Source: Blastomussa wellsi (Eukaryota > Cnidaria > Anthozoa > Scleractinia > Plerogyridae). From it: a DNA stretch of 64,000 nucleotides. Every line of letters starts with the position of its first letter. The first letter of the stretch is position 1. The notes under the pieces were generated by a model, which was given only the letters and a program-made list of their open reading frames with translations, searched no databases and had not been told where the DNA came from. This document shows positions 1-12,800 of this stretch, one piece after another. Location: positions 25,196,628 to 25,260,627 of the forward strand of contig OX393565.1 in the NCBI GenBank assembly GCA_947652115.1, in the 5' to 3' direction. A program made the translations under genes and the position numbers.

Positions 1-121
1 TATTAATTTATTTGCAAGCCAAAGATTATTGCTCACAATCAAAATGGTGGATCGTGCATTTGAACATTGACCAAAGCATCCGGTGCAAGCCTTTACACGT
101 AGAGTATGTTTGATTGTTGCT

Positions 122-331
122 TTAACCACTGCTTTTCTCGAATGCCGCCATTAAAACGAATACAAGCCCGTGTGCCATCACATCAGCACTTACAGACTGT
201 TTGTCGAGGTTGTAACATTCCTGAAAGATAATATCATAGGCGTCTTTAGAGTCACGCAATGGTGGATTCACTGATTTGGCCCAAAAATCGCATGAATTTA
301 ACATGTCTCCCATTAGAAAGAAAGACAGCAC
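122..331 (-). other. Short unassigned open frame at the window edge
   Basis: A minus-strand frame of about 69 codons ends in TAA; the first in-frame ATG lies about six codons in. The composition looks protein-like (it includes the stretch DFWAKSVNPPL), but I recognise no family. It could be a terminal exon of a neighbouring gene, a transposon relic or chance. The retroelement insertion at 344 directly abuts its 5' side. Confidence 0.2.
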
Positions 332-343
332 ATTAGCTAAGTA

Positions 344-532
344 TATAATTTGGTTTTATCAACTGGGTTGATAATGTCAATTGGCCACCGTAAAGAGATT
401 CAAGAGCTGACGTTTCGAGCGTTAATCGCTCCGACGAAGGGCTAACGCTCGAAACGTCAGCTCTTGAATCTCTTTACGGTGGCCAATTGACATTATCAAC
501 CCAGTTGATAAAACCAAATTATATTGTTATAC

Positions 533-577
<45 letters not shown>

Positions 578-578
578 C
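344..578. mobile_element. Foldback Penelope-like insertion with 13-bp target-site duplication
   Basis: The insertion is bounded by the direct repeat CATTAGCTAAGTA at 331-343 and 579-591. Its left part (344 to about 428) is the reverse complement of its right part (about 446-529), so it folds into a long hairpin starting and ending with TATAATTTGG / CCAAATTATA. The right side continues to a tail ending in TTAGAAACTTACCCCCT. The centre holds CCGACGA, a GGGC-UAAC-GCUC hairpin and GAAACGTC, which resembles a decayed hammerhead core. A partly inverted copy with a variable-length duplication is typical of Penelope-like insertions; assigning it to that class is inference. It ends about 20 bp before the first MACROD2 exon seen here. 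Confidence 0.65.
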
Positions 579-613
579 CATTAGCTAAGTAGTTTGTTTG
601 TTTTTATATATAG

Positions 614-3600
614 AAGCAGCAGAAAATGAGCACAAGTCCCCCTGGAGTAAGTTTGATGATCTGCCATTGAACGAGAAACGACGACTTTACAAGTGTGGCT
701 CAGACTATGTCACTCTAAGCAACATCCAGACCTGGCCAGAATACAGACAGGAAAATTTGTATGCTCTTTATGGCAGAAAAGGTATTGACAAAAATGGTTT
801 GTTTTCTGTTTACACTGACCATTCTGACACTAAAAGCAAAAATCAGGTTATGAAAAAAATTTCATAGGATGGCAACATTTTGAACACAGTAAAGAAGACA
901 TCATCGAAACGTCAGCTCTTAAGCTGACCCCACTGACGACTGTTTCATGTTAGTTCAAGTCAAAGTGGCACCCTCTTTGAGCATTTTATGTAGTTTGACG
1001 TTAACTTTATTGAGAATGCTTGGGAATTAATCTTAGGGTCACTTAAACATAGGGGGACTCCTCCATAAAAATGATGAGGGTTCTCGTCAGAAATTTTGAA
1101 AGAACCTCTAAAAGGTATGAGAATCTTGATTAATGGGCGTCTAAAAGGAAACGCATAAATGACAAATAAAATCAGCATAGTCACACACAGTTCCTGTCAT
1201 TTCTTGGCTGAATACCCTGAAAGGTACTGCGATGAATGTAGCGGTGGTAATTTTACATTAAAGTACCCTACAAGACACCAATCCATCAATTTTACCTCCA
1301 AAAAGGTATGACAAGCACTTCAGTCATTTTTATAGGGGAGTCCCCCCGGGACTTAAAGAAATGATTTTAGAAAAAAGGATTAACTGTTTCTTAGCTAGGT
1401 GCTAAAAATGCTGATTGATTTGTGTGGATGAAGAAGTCTTACTGGATAATCAGAGGAAAAGATGTACAAAAAAGGCAGACAAGTGTTCATGGTTCGAATT
1501 TCCTCACTGTAAACGTGTGGTTCCAGAAAATATCCATTCCCTCCCCATCAAGGATCACTGGAATTCCACAGGGTGAGGGTTTGCATCAAGCAAGAAATTT
1601 TTGCATTGTCCATTGAAGCATTTTGTAGGGCAATGGGAATACAAAATGCTGCATGCGTTACAGTACTACTGTCAATTTGAGGAAATGGAATGTTGTAATT
1701 ACCTAATTAAGTACATAGTTATATACTTTCATTTGACTGAATGAACAAAACTAAGTTATTTTTTTTGTAATATTCATTTGTGTCCATGAATTTCATTGTT
1801 AGGAAAAAAACCTGTAGAGCCAGGTTATGATGTTGATGAAAACCTGAATGAAAAAATTTCATTATGGCAGGGTGATATAACAACACTAGAAATTGATGCT
1901 ATTGTAAATGCAGGTAAGTTTCATGGAAAAACACTTATTTTGCAGAAGTTGGACTATTTGTTATTAATAATTAAAGTAGTTAATTCTCCTGTTGAAGTTT
2001 TGAACATTAGCCAGTTGCTAGGATGCAAAACACTATCTAATTTTACTATAACTGCTCAGTTGCTAGAAAAAATTGGGCAGGGTTTATGGGGAAAGTAATA
2101 GGATTGTTGTTTCAATATTTATCATTGTTTGCTTGATTGTGAAATGTGCTTTTGCATTTTCTTTTGCAGTACAAGACATGTTTTCACTGTAGTTCAACAT
2201 TATTTTTCTATTTTCCTCAGCAAACAACTCTCTTCTGGGCGGAGGTGGAGGTACATGTACAAAACTAAGCAACGTATCTTCAACTCCTTTCATTTCCTAC
2301 CTTTAGTGATGCATGTGCAGCTTTCCCTATACCTTTGTTATGATCAAATGGAAGCGCAGTCTTGAAATCTTGTAATGATGTTGACATTGATACATACTGT
2401 CACTTATTAAAGTATATTTGCATTGTTAAATGTTACACACGTCATCCTTGTCGGTGTGTGTGCTGGTTAGTTCGGCTGATAGATAGATTAGATTTGATTA
2501 ATAAGATTATCACAGCATCCTTGTTTTTTAGTTATTATATTTCCCAGTTTTAATCATCACATGCTTATTGCTTGATCTGGTTCAGAGATACGCAGTTTTG
2601 CACTCCTCCAGAAGCCTACATAAACTGTATTGACCAGCACATCTTAACAGCCACCAGAGAGAACTGTTTAGTTGACCTGAAAACTCAGTATATTCAAATC
2701 AAGCAACATTCATAACTCGTACTTTAGGCATTTACATTGGTGGTTTGTTTACTAATTTTTCTTAGTTGATGGCTGTATACATCGCGCCGCTGGTTCAACT
2801 CTTCGACAGGAGTGTGCAACTCTTGATGGTTGCTCAACGGGTGATGCAAAAATCTCTTCAGGTTAGTGCACAATTTAGAAATTGAACATAAGTGAGGTGG
2901 GTACTATCATCTATCATCCCATCCAGGGGGAGTAGAAATACTCTCTGTCACTTCATGCTACAGAAACTGGGAAAAGCTACTGCCTGGTGGGTCGCAAGGC
3001 TCGTACGCAGACTTAACCTTTACCTTTGGCTGTAGTCTCAAATTTTACAGTGCATTGTGCAAGAATAGATAAGTAGTTTGAAATCAGCAAAATGCTAATT
3101 GGTTACTTTTAATAACTAAAGTTGCTTTTAAGTTACAGAATAAGCAAGGGTGTCAAAACAAGCCAGTGGCCGCTTGATTGTATTTCACCTGTTACTCTAG
3201 TCAAAGCAATCAGCCTGCGGCAAGCATGCTCACACTTAAAACAGCTGCCTACTCTTCTAACGTCTGACATCTACTTCACAACATTTTGAAACCCCTGAAT
3301 ATGTGCAAAAGGCTGAACTATTCCAAAATAGTTTTCTATCATTAATTTTTTTTGTAATTACCGACTGTTTAATTCTTTCTGTCTGTTACAGGGCACAAGT
3401 TACCAGCCAAATGTAAGCGCTATTTTGTAGACTTTTTATATTTACAGGCACTAATGTTACTTTGCAATATTTGATATTAAGAGGACAACTCATGTCCCTC
3501 AAGGTTAGAAGTGGGGCTCAGAGCCAATCACCCCACCCCGTAAAAATTCAAATACCGTATTTATTCGATTAAGTGCCCCACCCACCTCGAATAAGCGCCC

Positions 3601-6600
3601 ACCCTTTAGGTAGGAAAAGTTAATAAGCACCCACCCCACCCCCCAAAAAAATAATTTTGAGCGCCCAACCTCGAATAAGCACCCCCCCTCCCATCACCCA
3701 AAACATAAGTACGGTAAATAAAGTGTACAAAAGCAAAACTATGAGAATGTTGGAATTTTTCTCAGAGTTCCAACTGAAATGGTGAAAACTTAATAAGCGC
3801 CCAGCCTCGAATAAGCACCCACCTCAAATAAGCGCCCACCCTGAAGGTCCAAAAATCAAATAAGCGCCCAGGGCGCTTAATCGAATAAATACGGTATTAA
3901 TTACAAACCCCTAAGGGGCCTTACCATGGCTTGACAAAGGAACTATCAGGACGGCAGATTCCCCTACCAGGCAAGTAATAACTTTTCATTCTTGTTTGCC
4001 AAAGGGCAAGGGCCAGGGAAGTCCTTCGTCCACTAAAACATAAAAAAATAGAAACTTAGACAAGCAAGCAATTACCTTCGGATAGCAAGATTTGAGAACT
4101 GCTTGTCCCAAGGGCAAGCTGGAATATTAAGTTTTTGCAAGCCCTGACGTATACACCACGTGCTGTTAACTGAAGAGGCCTAAATACACAGTACTTGCTG
4201 TAGACATTTCAACTTTTTTCTGTGCTGTGTTTTCAATGTAACACCTTTCTACAGATGTTATTCACACTGTCGGACCTATTGGAAAACATGAGAGGCAACT
4301 GAAGAGCTGTTACAAGAGGTGTTTGCAATTAGTCAAAAAACATGGTCTTCGAACAGTGGTAAGAAATCAAATGACAGTAACGTGATGGATGGGAGCCATG
4401 CATTGAAAAGAATCCTACGTTTTCTTTGTAAGATTTTGAAAGAATCCTCAGTTACCCTGGGCACCAGAAATTCTTCTTTTTCAAGCAATAAATCTACAAC
4501 AAATGGGAAGCAGATCACACTTGAGCAGCTTTGTTGCCAAAATCAGGAAAAAACAAACACTGGCACACAAAGTCAGAACTATTGCAGCTTTAAATAGTAT
4601 TACTATAGACACAAGAAAATTAAATTATACTTTAATTTATAGATTATATTATTTTTATTATATTATTTTATATTATAAATTATATTATATTATTTTATTT
4701 GTATTATTTATTAAAATTATATTTATTTTATAAATTAATATGCAGTCAATATAATAGAACAAATGCATTGCAAAAAGTGGGATTACATTTTCATGAACTT
4801 ATAAAACAGTTTCTTTATTGAATAATAATGCCGGTAATATATTTCTCTCATCCTGTTTAGGCATTCTGCTGTATTTCAACTGGAATTTATGGTACGGAAA
4901 TATCAGTCCATTCAATTACTATACTTGCGTGCTGATTCAAACCAAATCATGTACCATTAGATGGTAACTGTCCTTGGTGTATAAATGACTGCTTGTCACA
5001 GAAAAATAAGCCACCTTAGTTCAATAGAGTGAGTTTCAAAACCAAAGTAAATACTTTTTCTAATTACAAAGGACGGAAACAGTCCAGTGATCCAATCTAA
5101 ACTCGAAGTAGTTAATACACGTAGCCGACACAAAGCGTAAGGAAACGTACACATGCCAGTCACGATTGGTTTTGGTTTAACTTCTAATTGGTTGAAAAAG
5201 TGGCACAAGATTCTTAAACCAATCACTGAGCATAGTAATACAAAACCAATTAAAAAAACAAAATTACTTTCGACACTCAATTGAAACCCGCTGTATCTTC
5301 GGGTTGTTTAATTACTTCTCTGTCAGTAGTGTGAAAACAGGGCTCAGGCATAATTTTTGATTTTTAAAATATGTTAGTAGGCCGGACTCAGGGTCATGTT
5401 CTCGGTCAAGGCAATTTTTTTTCAGGGTTGTGTTCTTGGTCAAGGCAATTTACTGCACAGTGCCTTGAACCATCCAGGTGTTCAAATACACTCCATTCCA
5501 AAATGGCTTCCATTTTTCATATTATTTTGTTTGCATTGAAATTAGCCCTTGTTGCCTTGTTCCAGATAAAATATTCTTTTGATTTTTGAGCTTAAAAACG
5601 AGGTAAGAGGGGCTAATTTGAATACCAACAAAAGAATATTAAGATGGAAGCCATTTTTGGAATAAGGTGCTGGTGTATAGGTATTCATGAATTCAATGTG
5701 GGGGTAACCCTGTGATAAAAGCAGTGTCCAATCCAGCCTGGAAGAGTAGAAATACTCCTGACCCGTCCCATAATGCTAAGGAAACCCAAGATAAGCCAAA
5801 GCATGATGATTGGTAATTATAGTTTGTAAAAAAGTTTGTTGGGTGGCCACACTAAGGTGCATCGCGTTGTAAGGTGAATTTTTTCTGTGTATTTATGGTT
5901 AGGCTATCCAATCTATGACGCATCTTGTGTCGCATTACAAACTGTCCGCAAATGGCTTCAAAGCGAAGATGAAGAAGGGAAGAAAAATTCTGATCTGGTA
6001 TGTTGAGTCTTGAATTTTACAGTGCAACTTTGTAGCTTACGACACTTTAACATGACAAGTGTATGTTTGGTTTGTGTAAACCAGGCAGACAATGTCCTTG
6101 AAATTGTTGCATATGGCAGGAAAAAAGGTCGTAGGATTTACCTGACAACCATTAGGTGGGTTTACACTAGACCCTTACGTGTAATTTGAGTGGAGATAAA
6201 GATGATTGACACTTCTGTTATGAACTAGCATCCGACGTCGTGGTTACTTTGGTTTTGGTTGTATGACAGTGTATACGGTGATAGTTGTCAACATGATTTT
6301 TGTATGACGGCAGAAACGTATTCTCGCTCTTTTTTTGGGATGTCACCCAAAAGCGTTGCGTCACAAATCACGCCCCCCCCCCTCCCCCCCAAAAAGCTGC
6401 TATAATACGAACAACTTGCTCATTTTTGAAACATTTTTGAAGTTAAGGAACCACGCTCTCAAAAGCGCCGACATATTCGATTCTTACTATTGACGATTGT
6501 TATGTTTTTTTGTCCACTGTAGGTGGATCGCATTATATTCTGCGTTTTTCTTGGAGAGGATTTGGACGTCTATCAATTTCTTCTCCCACAATATTTTCCT

Positions 6601-7388
6601 TCGGCTGACAAGCACGACCAAGAACTTGAAAGCAGTGATCAACAAGGCGACGGAAAAGAGGAAGATAATGCAGGGAAAGAACAAAATGAAAAAGTTGTGC
6701 ATGAAACAGGGAGCGAAGAAGAAACCAGAGAAAAACGTTACAGAGAGGAAGAAACAGAAGGTTTGTATGAATGGTCTGTTTACTCCAAATCACTTTGCAC
6801 TGGTTCTCTATGCCATCAAATTTTGCTCGGAAAATGTTTTGATTTCCTTGTTCTGATATGAAGTGACTTGAGTGGTAATGGTGCAGGATTTGCTATTGAT
6901 AAGGCGCACGGCCGAGTTATCTTGTGTAAGCCTGGCAAGGCGAGCTTTGAACCGTTATATCGCAGAAATACTACTTTGGGACTAGTTTACTTCAAATAAA
7001 TAACTGTATGTCCTGTACAACTGTGTCATTTCTCATAGATATCAAAATTGATGAAAAAGAAATAAAAGAGGGTGTTCCCGACCCACCCAAGCTTCAGGAG
7101 TTGTTAGATTCACAAGAAGTTGGAACAGAAGAGATTGTAAACGCAAACCTTCCACCAGATGAACCAGAGTTGTTAGATTCACAAGAAGATGGAACAGAAG
7201 AGATTGTAAACACAAACTTTCCACCAGATGAACCAGAGTTGTTAGATTCACAAGAAGATGGAACAGAAGAGATTGTAAACGCAAACTTTCCACCAGATGA
7301 ACCAGCCTCAGACATGGGAGAAAAACTCTGTGATGCTAGCGTGGAACAAAGTAATATCAACCAATGTGGCAAGTGCTCGACAGTTTAA
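614..7388 (+). CDS. MACROD2: MACROD2-like macrodomain ADP-ribose hydrolase, 5' end outside window
   Basis: Predicted mono-ADP-ribosyl and O-acetyl-ADP-ribose hydrolase. Ten exons join in phase: 614-781, 1803-1913, 2221-2250, 2766-2861, 3392-3412, 4255-4358, 4861-4891, 5903-5997, 6523-6760, 7039-7388 (TAA 7386-7388). The first exon enters in phase 1, so an upstream start exon is missing; I found none in bases 1-613. The joined product (about 413 residues visible) shows the N-terminal helical segment ([17 protein letters not shown]), then the macrodomain signatures [34 protein letters not shown] and [10 protein letters not shown], then DRIIFCVFL and QYFPS. The catalytic-loop Gly run and the VDG aspartate are kept. 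After the macrodomain comes a long acidic tail, as in vertebrate MACROD2, encoded by the last two exons and including a tandem repeat at 7097-7303. The choice of MACROD2 over MACROD1 rests on this tail and is less certain than the family. Introns contain a TIR element, SINE pieces and AT-rich sequence. Confidence 0.88.
1050..1352 (-). repeat. Dispersed repeat, copy 1 (other copy at 27171-27473)
   Basis: Read in reverse complement, this segment matches 27171-27473 over most of its length. Shared blocks include AAAATTGATGGATTGGT, AAAATTACCACCGCT and the ending CATTTTTATAGGGGAG. Both copies end in a G-rich, ATAAAAAT-containing motif at each side, as in terminal inverted repeats. No coding capacity is seen. 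It is probably a non-autonomous DNA transposon family. Confidence 0.55.
2915..3030 (+). repeat. 5'-truncated tRNA-SINE fragment (family 1)
   Basis: Contains the body of the SINE family that is complete at 19329-19615: ATCCCATCCAGGGGGAGTAG, the run GTCACTTCATGCTACAGAAA and the GCAGACTTA tail. The tRNA-like head is missing. Lies in a MACROD2 intron. Confidence 0.6.
3553..3897. mobile_element. 345-bp MITE with about 26-bp terminal inverted repeats
   Basis: The left end ATACCGTATTTATTCGATTA and the right end TAATCGAATAAATACGGTAT are exact inverted repeats, extending inward into GGCGCTT-type sequence. The interior is built from degenerate AATAAGCGCCCA units on a C-rich strand. It has no coding capacity, so it is a non-autonomous element. 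It sits in the MACROD2 intron before exon 6 of those visible. Confidence 0.75.
4610..4740. repeat. AT-rich low-complexity tract
   Basis: Almost pure A/T, dominated by TATTATAT and TTTATA words, inside a MACROD2 intron. No gene signal. Confidence 0.85.
5025..5294. repeat. Dispersed TIR element, copy 1
   Basis: Matches 56407-56655 and more weakly 47640-47890. Shared blocks are AAAACCAA...AGTAA, ATCCAGTGATCC, ACGATTGGTTTTGGTTT and ACTTTCGACACT-AATTGAAA. The outer ends are imperfect inverted repeats of a GAGTGA...TCAATTGA type. Non-coding. Confidence 0.6.
5697..5810 (+). repeat. Family 1 SINE fragment, diverged
   Basis: Keeps GGGGGTAACCCTG, a GAGTAGAAATACTC block and a GATAAGC block in the order seen in complete copies. 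The tRNA-like head is absent. Confidence 0.5.
7097..7303 (+). repeat. In-frame 69-bp coding minisatellite in MACROD2
   Basis: Three consecutive 69-bp units in the last exon each encode 23 residues with the core [15 protein letters not shown] followed by PPDEP. Units 2 and 3 differ at very few bases; unit 1 differs at a few more (EVG for EDG, NLP for NFP). The period is a multiple of three, so copy-number change keeps the frame. The segment is acidic and predicted to be disordered. Confidence 0.9.
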
Positions 7389-9801
7389 GGAAAGGAAAGA
7401 AGATGAAGAAAAAATACAGAAAATATAGAAAATCCCATCACCGTTTCTTTCACGTTCTTGCAGGTTTGTTTCTTGTGTTGGAAGTGTAGATATCTTGTCA
7501 GTTCCAGCACTTTAAAGTGAAAAATTATGAGAGGTAAATACTATGCAAGAAAATAGGCTCTTTCCGAGTTGCCGTTTGCTTCTCTTTCAAAACGAGTCCA
7601 AGTGCAAACTTTTTCATGCGACTGGCATGAAAAATAACGCGCATGCAGGTAAAACGGTTTTGACACAGGTCGAGGCAAAGGGCAATTCGGAATTGACAAG
7701 AATTTGATCATATTGGCACTTTAAAGGCCAGATTACTGTAGTTTTATTTAAATAATATATTCCTATTTGCTCCTTGTTTTTGTTTTATGTCCTGTAACAA
7801 TAAGTCTGTACCAAGAAATGAAAGAAATTAATAATTTGGCTTTTTCTGTTTTTCAGCGTTGTTTTCACGATTTCAGATAACGCTTTTATTTTCTTATTTT
7901 ACGGCAGTTTGTTCTTTTGTTCAGTTTATAGTTGTCAAAAAGGTAAAGAAACCAAGATTATATAATTAGTAAGGATATGTTACGTGAACTGTGCTGTTAT
8001 ATTAGAGTTAGCGTTGTACAAATGACGTGACTGTATTAAAGAGGTGAAGTTTATACAAGTTTTGTTCTTTTCAAGACCCATTTACAATCATTTGAATTTT
8101 TAATGAGTATTATGTCGATCGGGCTAGAGTTTGTGTGCATGCGTAAGATGGTATATCTTTTCTCCTTGGGGATGGACTAGCACCCATACAAGGGGAGTGG
8201 AAATCACGGATAGACGGCGACAAGTGCCGTTATTTGAGCCACGTGGCTCCTCTGATAAGTCAACACTCCTTATTCATGATGGGGAATTTAGCACAGGGAA
8301 ATGAAATATAAATTAATAACTCACACCAAGAACACAATCATCAATGATAGTAGCTTTATTTCACCCCTTTACTAAAACTACACATAACCTTTAAACATAA
8401 CTTTCCGTCATGGAATTTCTTGTTTAACATCCATGAAGTAAAAGCTGGAAGTACTAGATTTCATTTAACCCGTAAAACAATATATAATATTCACTCAAAA
8501 CAAAACGAAAGAAAACAATTCTAATATTGTAGTAACTATTTCATGGAGTTAAGTAAAGTCACTCTAGTCTTAATTTTAACAAAAATACTATTGACCTACT
8601 TCACTCAATTCTGTACAACACATTTAATAGTAAGATCTGTTTGTCATAAATAAATTCCCATGATTTCATTGATTAAAGAGCTCTGTTTATTTACACTGGT
8701 TAATCGAATCTGCACTCCTTGCGACTGGTTTGTGTATTATTACATAGGACACCTAAAAAATGCTTGAATTGTTCCGTAAAAGCTCTTCTTTACCACAGTT
8801 ATAGCGGGGATTGACAAAGTGAAGGAGAGAAATCTTTTCCAAATCACAAAGCATGAGCGCAGAGGAAAATGTATGGGGGTGGATAACTAAAAAAAAAAAC
8901 TCCAAATGGGAAATGTGCCGTTTTAGAATTACCATTTTAGAGCTACCATTTGCGAAATAAAATCTGTGGAGGAGGAAGGGGTGTTTGATAAAGCTTGCGC
9001 GACATCTGCAGTGTTGAAGGTCGTTTAACATGGAGTAAATATATTAAAATTTAAATATTGTCTAGAAAGTCGATGCTGCGCCTTGACTTTTCCAGAAGAC
9101 AAATCACTGAAAAGAATATTTAGATCGAACTCCAATCTCGACATAAAAACACCCCTGAATGGATTCTACGCAATTCTTGCATGCGGATCCACATGAAAAA
9201 AATAGGACCGGATAGGCTGTTTGTTTACATGGGACCGTTATGGAACCGATCCGGAACGAATCCAACACTGGACCTGTTTTGCAGATTTTGGATCCAAGCC
9301 GGAACGATTCCATGTAAAGCGAAGAAAATCCGCTCCGTGTAAACGTAGCCTAAGTTTAGTATTCTACAAATCATTCTGCTTTGGAAAATTTCATTTCCCA
9401 ACAAAGTTACTATTTTCTTTTCCGTTCAGGACCAATTTGCAATAGCAAAGCAACAGAACTTTACATTTTTCACAAGTTTCTTTGTTGCAGCGAATAATGA
9501 CGAACGCGAAAATGAGAGAACTTTCTTTGGAAATGAATAAGTTTATATTTTAACTATCACAACTACTTCAGCTCTAGGCTTGACAGAGAAATGGCCAGAA
9601 CTGGACTACTTTGAAGACGACGAATCTGTTTGAGCGACAACGATTGAGGAAAATTTTATGCCTGCATTGGCTGTACTAGCGAAAATAAGGCTGCTTTTAA
9701 CAGTCCACGATTGGAGAAACGAGGAAGAAATTCCCTGTTCCTTGAAGAGTTTCGGCACACGTAAACAATGATTCGATTGGTTATATTACTGTTAGCAGAT
9801 G
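7389..9801. other. Intergenic region between convergent MACROD2 and VPS54
   Basis: Holds the 3' untranslated regions of both genes; exact poly(A) sites cannot be fixed by eye. A TTTATT at about 8352, which reads AATAAA on the minus strand, could end a VPS54 transcript. A family 1 SINE remnant lies near 8165-8260, and a repeat-like segment near 9185-9350. I see no further gene. Confidence 0.5.
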
Positions 9802-12800
9802 TTATCTTTGCAGCACACTTTTTCGTCCAGTGGACGGCGAGCCTCGGTTCATTCGAATCTCGTTCACTGTTCTCCACACGTCATCCAGGCTTCGACCAAC
9901 GTCTCCAAGGCCACTAAGATTCTTCAGGCTTTCCTTGAAAAACGCAAGGTCGGACGTGACGAGTCTGCAGTTACAACAATAATAATGATGATGTCAGGCA
10001 GTTGTTTTATAACAGGAGGACAAGGGAGATCCGTGGGGTACCCTTCAGGTTTCCCTTCCACACGCCGCGCGCAAGCAGCACCCAAGGGCGAGCCCGTATA
10101 TCGCACCCGGACCTTACTCTCTTCCTTCTAAAGAGAAGATCTGGGTACGAGATTAGTCATACAGTCAATTCAGACAGACAGATACCATCGAGATCGGCAC
10201 CAACTGTCCGTCCTGGAGAAGTGTCCGACCAGCTTATAGAGAGAGAAATTCAGTAAAATGACTAGAAAAAGGCACGCAGGGACCAACACCAGTTGTCCGT
10301 CTTATAGAGCTGTCCGTCGAGAGAGGCTTGACTGTACTTCAAGGATATACTATGAAGCCTGTTGAGAAAACGAGAACAGCGACACATACGCAGAACAATC
10401 TGCAGTCTGCATTTTAATTTTTTATTACTTAGTTTTCCATCCATGGTCACCTTAACTTTTCATTTTGTGAGAAGATACCAACAAATGACACGTCCCAAAG
10501 AAAACCGTTTACTCGGCAAACAGACCAGTGAACCAAAAGCTAACTTGACTACCGCCGTAAAACTAATACTTACCCATGTTGTGGACCGCCATCATTTGTC
10601 ACTCCCAACTTGTCTAGCTTGTGAGCCAGGCTTTCCTTGAAAGCTCTTTTGATATCCCGAAATATGGACTGAAAAAAATAATGATGCGAACTTCATTTTG
10701 AAAATACGAAACAACGGACAAACAGCAATAATGACGGATAGAAAAGTGAAAATCATTTAAAAAAACATTAGATGCTACTTCGTCTGATATTCAGTGCTAC
10801 AAAATCCATTTAGTTTCATTTTCCAAGTTCAAAGGTACGTCTTACCAAAACTCGCACTTTTCGTCGAACAGTGCCTCAAACTAGAATCAGAAAACAACTT
10901 TCTCCAAGTAAAAAAGGTGAATTCTGGACAAACCCCGCCCTAACCATGCTCATGTTACAAAAGACAAAAAGTTGATCAGTTTGTTTTCCTGGACTTTTCA
11001 AAAGAAATGTTGTTTACAAACTTACTTCAACTTGCGTTTCAGGTAAAACAATTGATAAGGACTCGTGGAGTTTTGTGATTTGCTTGACAGCACTACGCAT
11101 GGCCTGAGACGGCATGGGAGGTTTCACTTCCCACTGTTGAAGATAAACCGTAAACCAATCAATTAGGAACACTAAATTAAGACAATTAAAATAAGCGCAA
11201 TTCGCAGCCGGCATACCTTTGAGAAAATACTTTTGAACAGCTCCTCCATGAGGTTGACGATTTTGCTGAACAGTTCCTGACGGTGATTGTTATAATCCTA
11301 AAAAAGGAATTCAAAAACAATTGATACGTAACGCTGGAGTAATAGATAGAATAAAAAATCCCTGCTTTGTATTCTGGTCGGGGTACGTGTTTGCGAGGCA
11401 CCCTTGAGTACCTCAACATGTTGGTCTGATTCCGGAGCAAGGGGTCAGTGTTCTAGCCCTATGGGTGCGATCGTTGTGTTGCGTTTTAGGACAAGACACT
11501 TTTCAGCATCTCTCGTCTCAGTTGAATACATAAGTGGGTAATGGTTAATAAGACAGGGGAAAGGGGAGGGTGAGAGACAATCGCAAACTGAAGTTTAACT
11601 CCAGCCCTTACTAAGAGTCTTCTGCCTAATCGGATCTGTTGACACTGCGCGATGATTTCGGTAACAACACAGGCGCTTACCTTTAGTATTTGATCAAACT
11701 GTGACAGTAGAACATATTGCTTAGGCGGAAGCCTTTGCTCGAAATGTGCTTTGAAGACAGGAATGTGAATTGTTACCACTTCCAAACAGCGGGCGGCAAG
11801 AGCTGTAAAAAGGATTCACAAGTCACATTAACTTCTATCAAGGTCACTAGCAGAAAAAAAGGTCAGTGCGTGACTATTCTTTCGAATATAATTTGGTTTT
11901 ATCAACTGGGTTGATAATGTCAATTGGCCACCGTAAAGAGATTCAAGAGCTGACGTTTCGAGCGTTAGCCCTTCGTCGGAGGGCTAACGACGAAGGGCTA
12001 ACGCTCCGACGGAGGGCTAACGCTCGAAACGTCAGCTCTTGAATCTCTTTACGGTGGCCAATTGACATTATCAACCCAGTTGATAAAACCAAATTATATT
12101 GTTATACTTCCCACCGAAGGGCTAACGCTCCGACGAAGGGCTAACGCTCGAAACGTCAGCTCTTGAATCTCTTTACGGTGGCCAATTGACATTATCAACC
12201 CAGTTGATAAAACCAAATTATATTGTTATACTTCCCACCGACGCAGCACCACATTTTCTTTAGAAACTTACCCCCTCTATTCTTTCGAATAGTCAAGCAA
12301 GTTCAACGAGTAAACTAGCCTGTGAACAGGCTTCAGCTAGACGGGGGTGGGTGGGGGAACGGATGGGCAGCGGAGCTCTTCCCCGGGCTTTCCCCTCCTC
12401 TTCCCCTTGCCCGTTCCGTCATCTTTCTCTCCGCTTCCTCCGCTTCCTCTTCACCCCATCCTCGCCAGAGAGCCTGTTGACAGGCTATGAAAAAACCTGC
12501 AATGTCTGCGACACTCGTGTTTGAATGCCGTGTATATGTAACCGAAGTGTATCGTTAGCTTCTCCTGATAGTAAAACACTCCCAGTTGTTTAGAATTGAT
12601 TTAGGCAGCCTGCGAAGCAACAGTTCCCGCACACAGCGGTCAAACGGAAAAATCTAACGTCACTTTTCGCCGCCTCGAACTAATAGCTTGACACGAAAAG
12701 GTACGAGACTTGCAGGAAAACGGCAAAGAAATAGCACGGTGAAACAAAATATCAAGCTGGGAAACTTAGTGGAGAACAATTATCAGATTTCGTATCCATA

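Noticed and set aside
7039..7388. Treating the last MACROD2 exon as a separate acidic-repeat gene
   Set aside because: It has no start of its own and joins in phase 1 to 6523-6760, which still encodes the end of the macrodomain fold.
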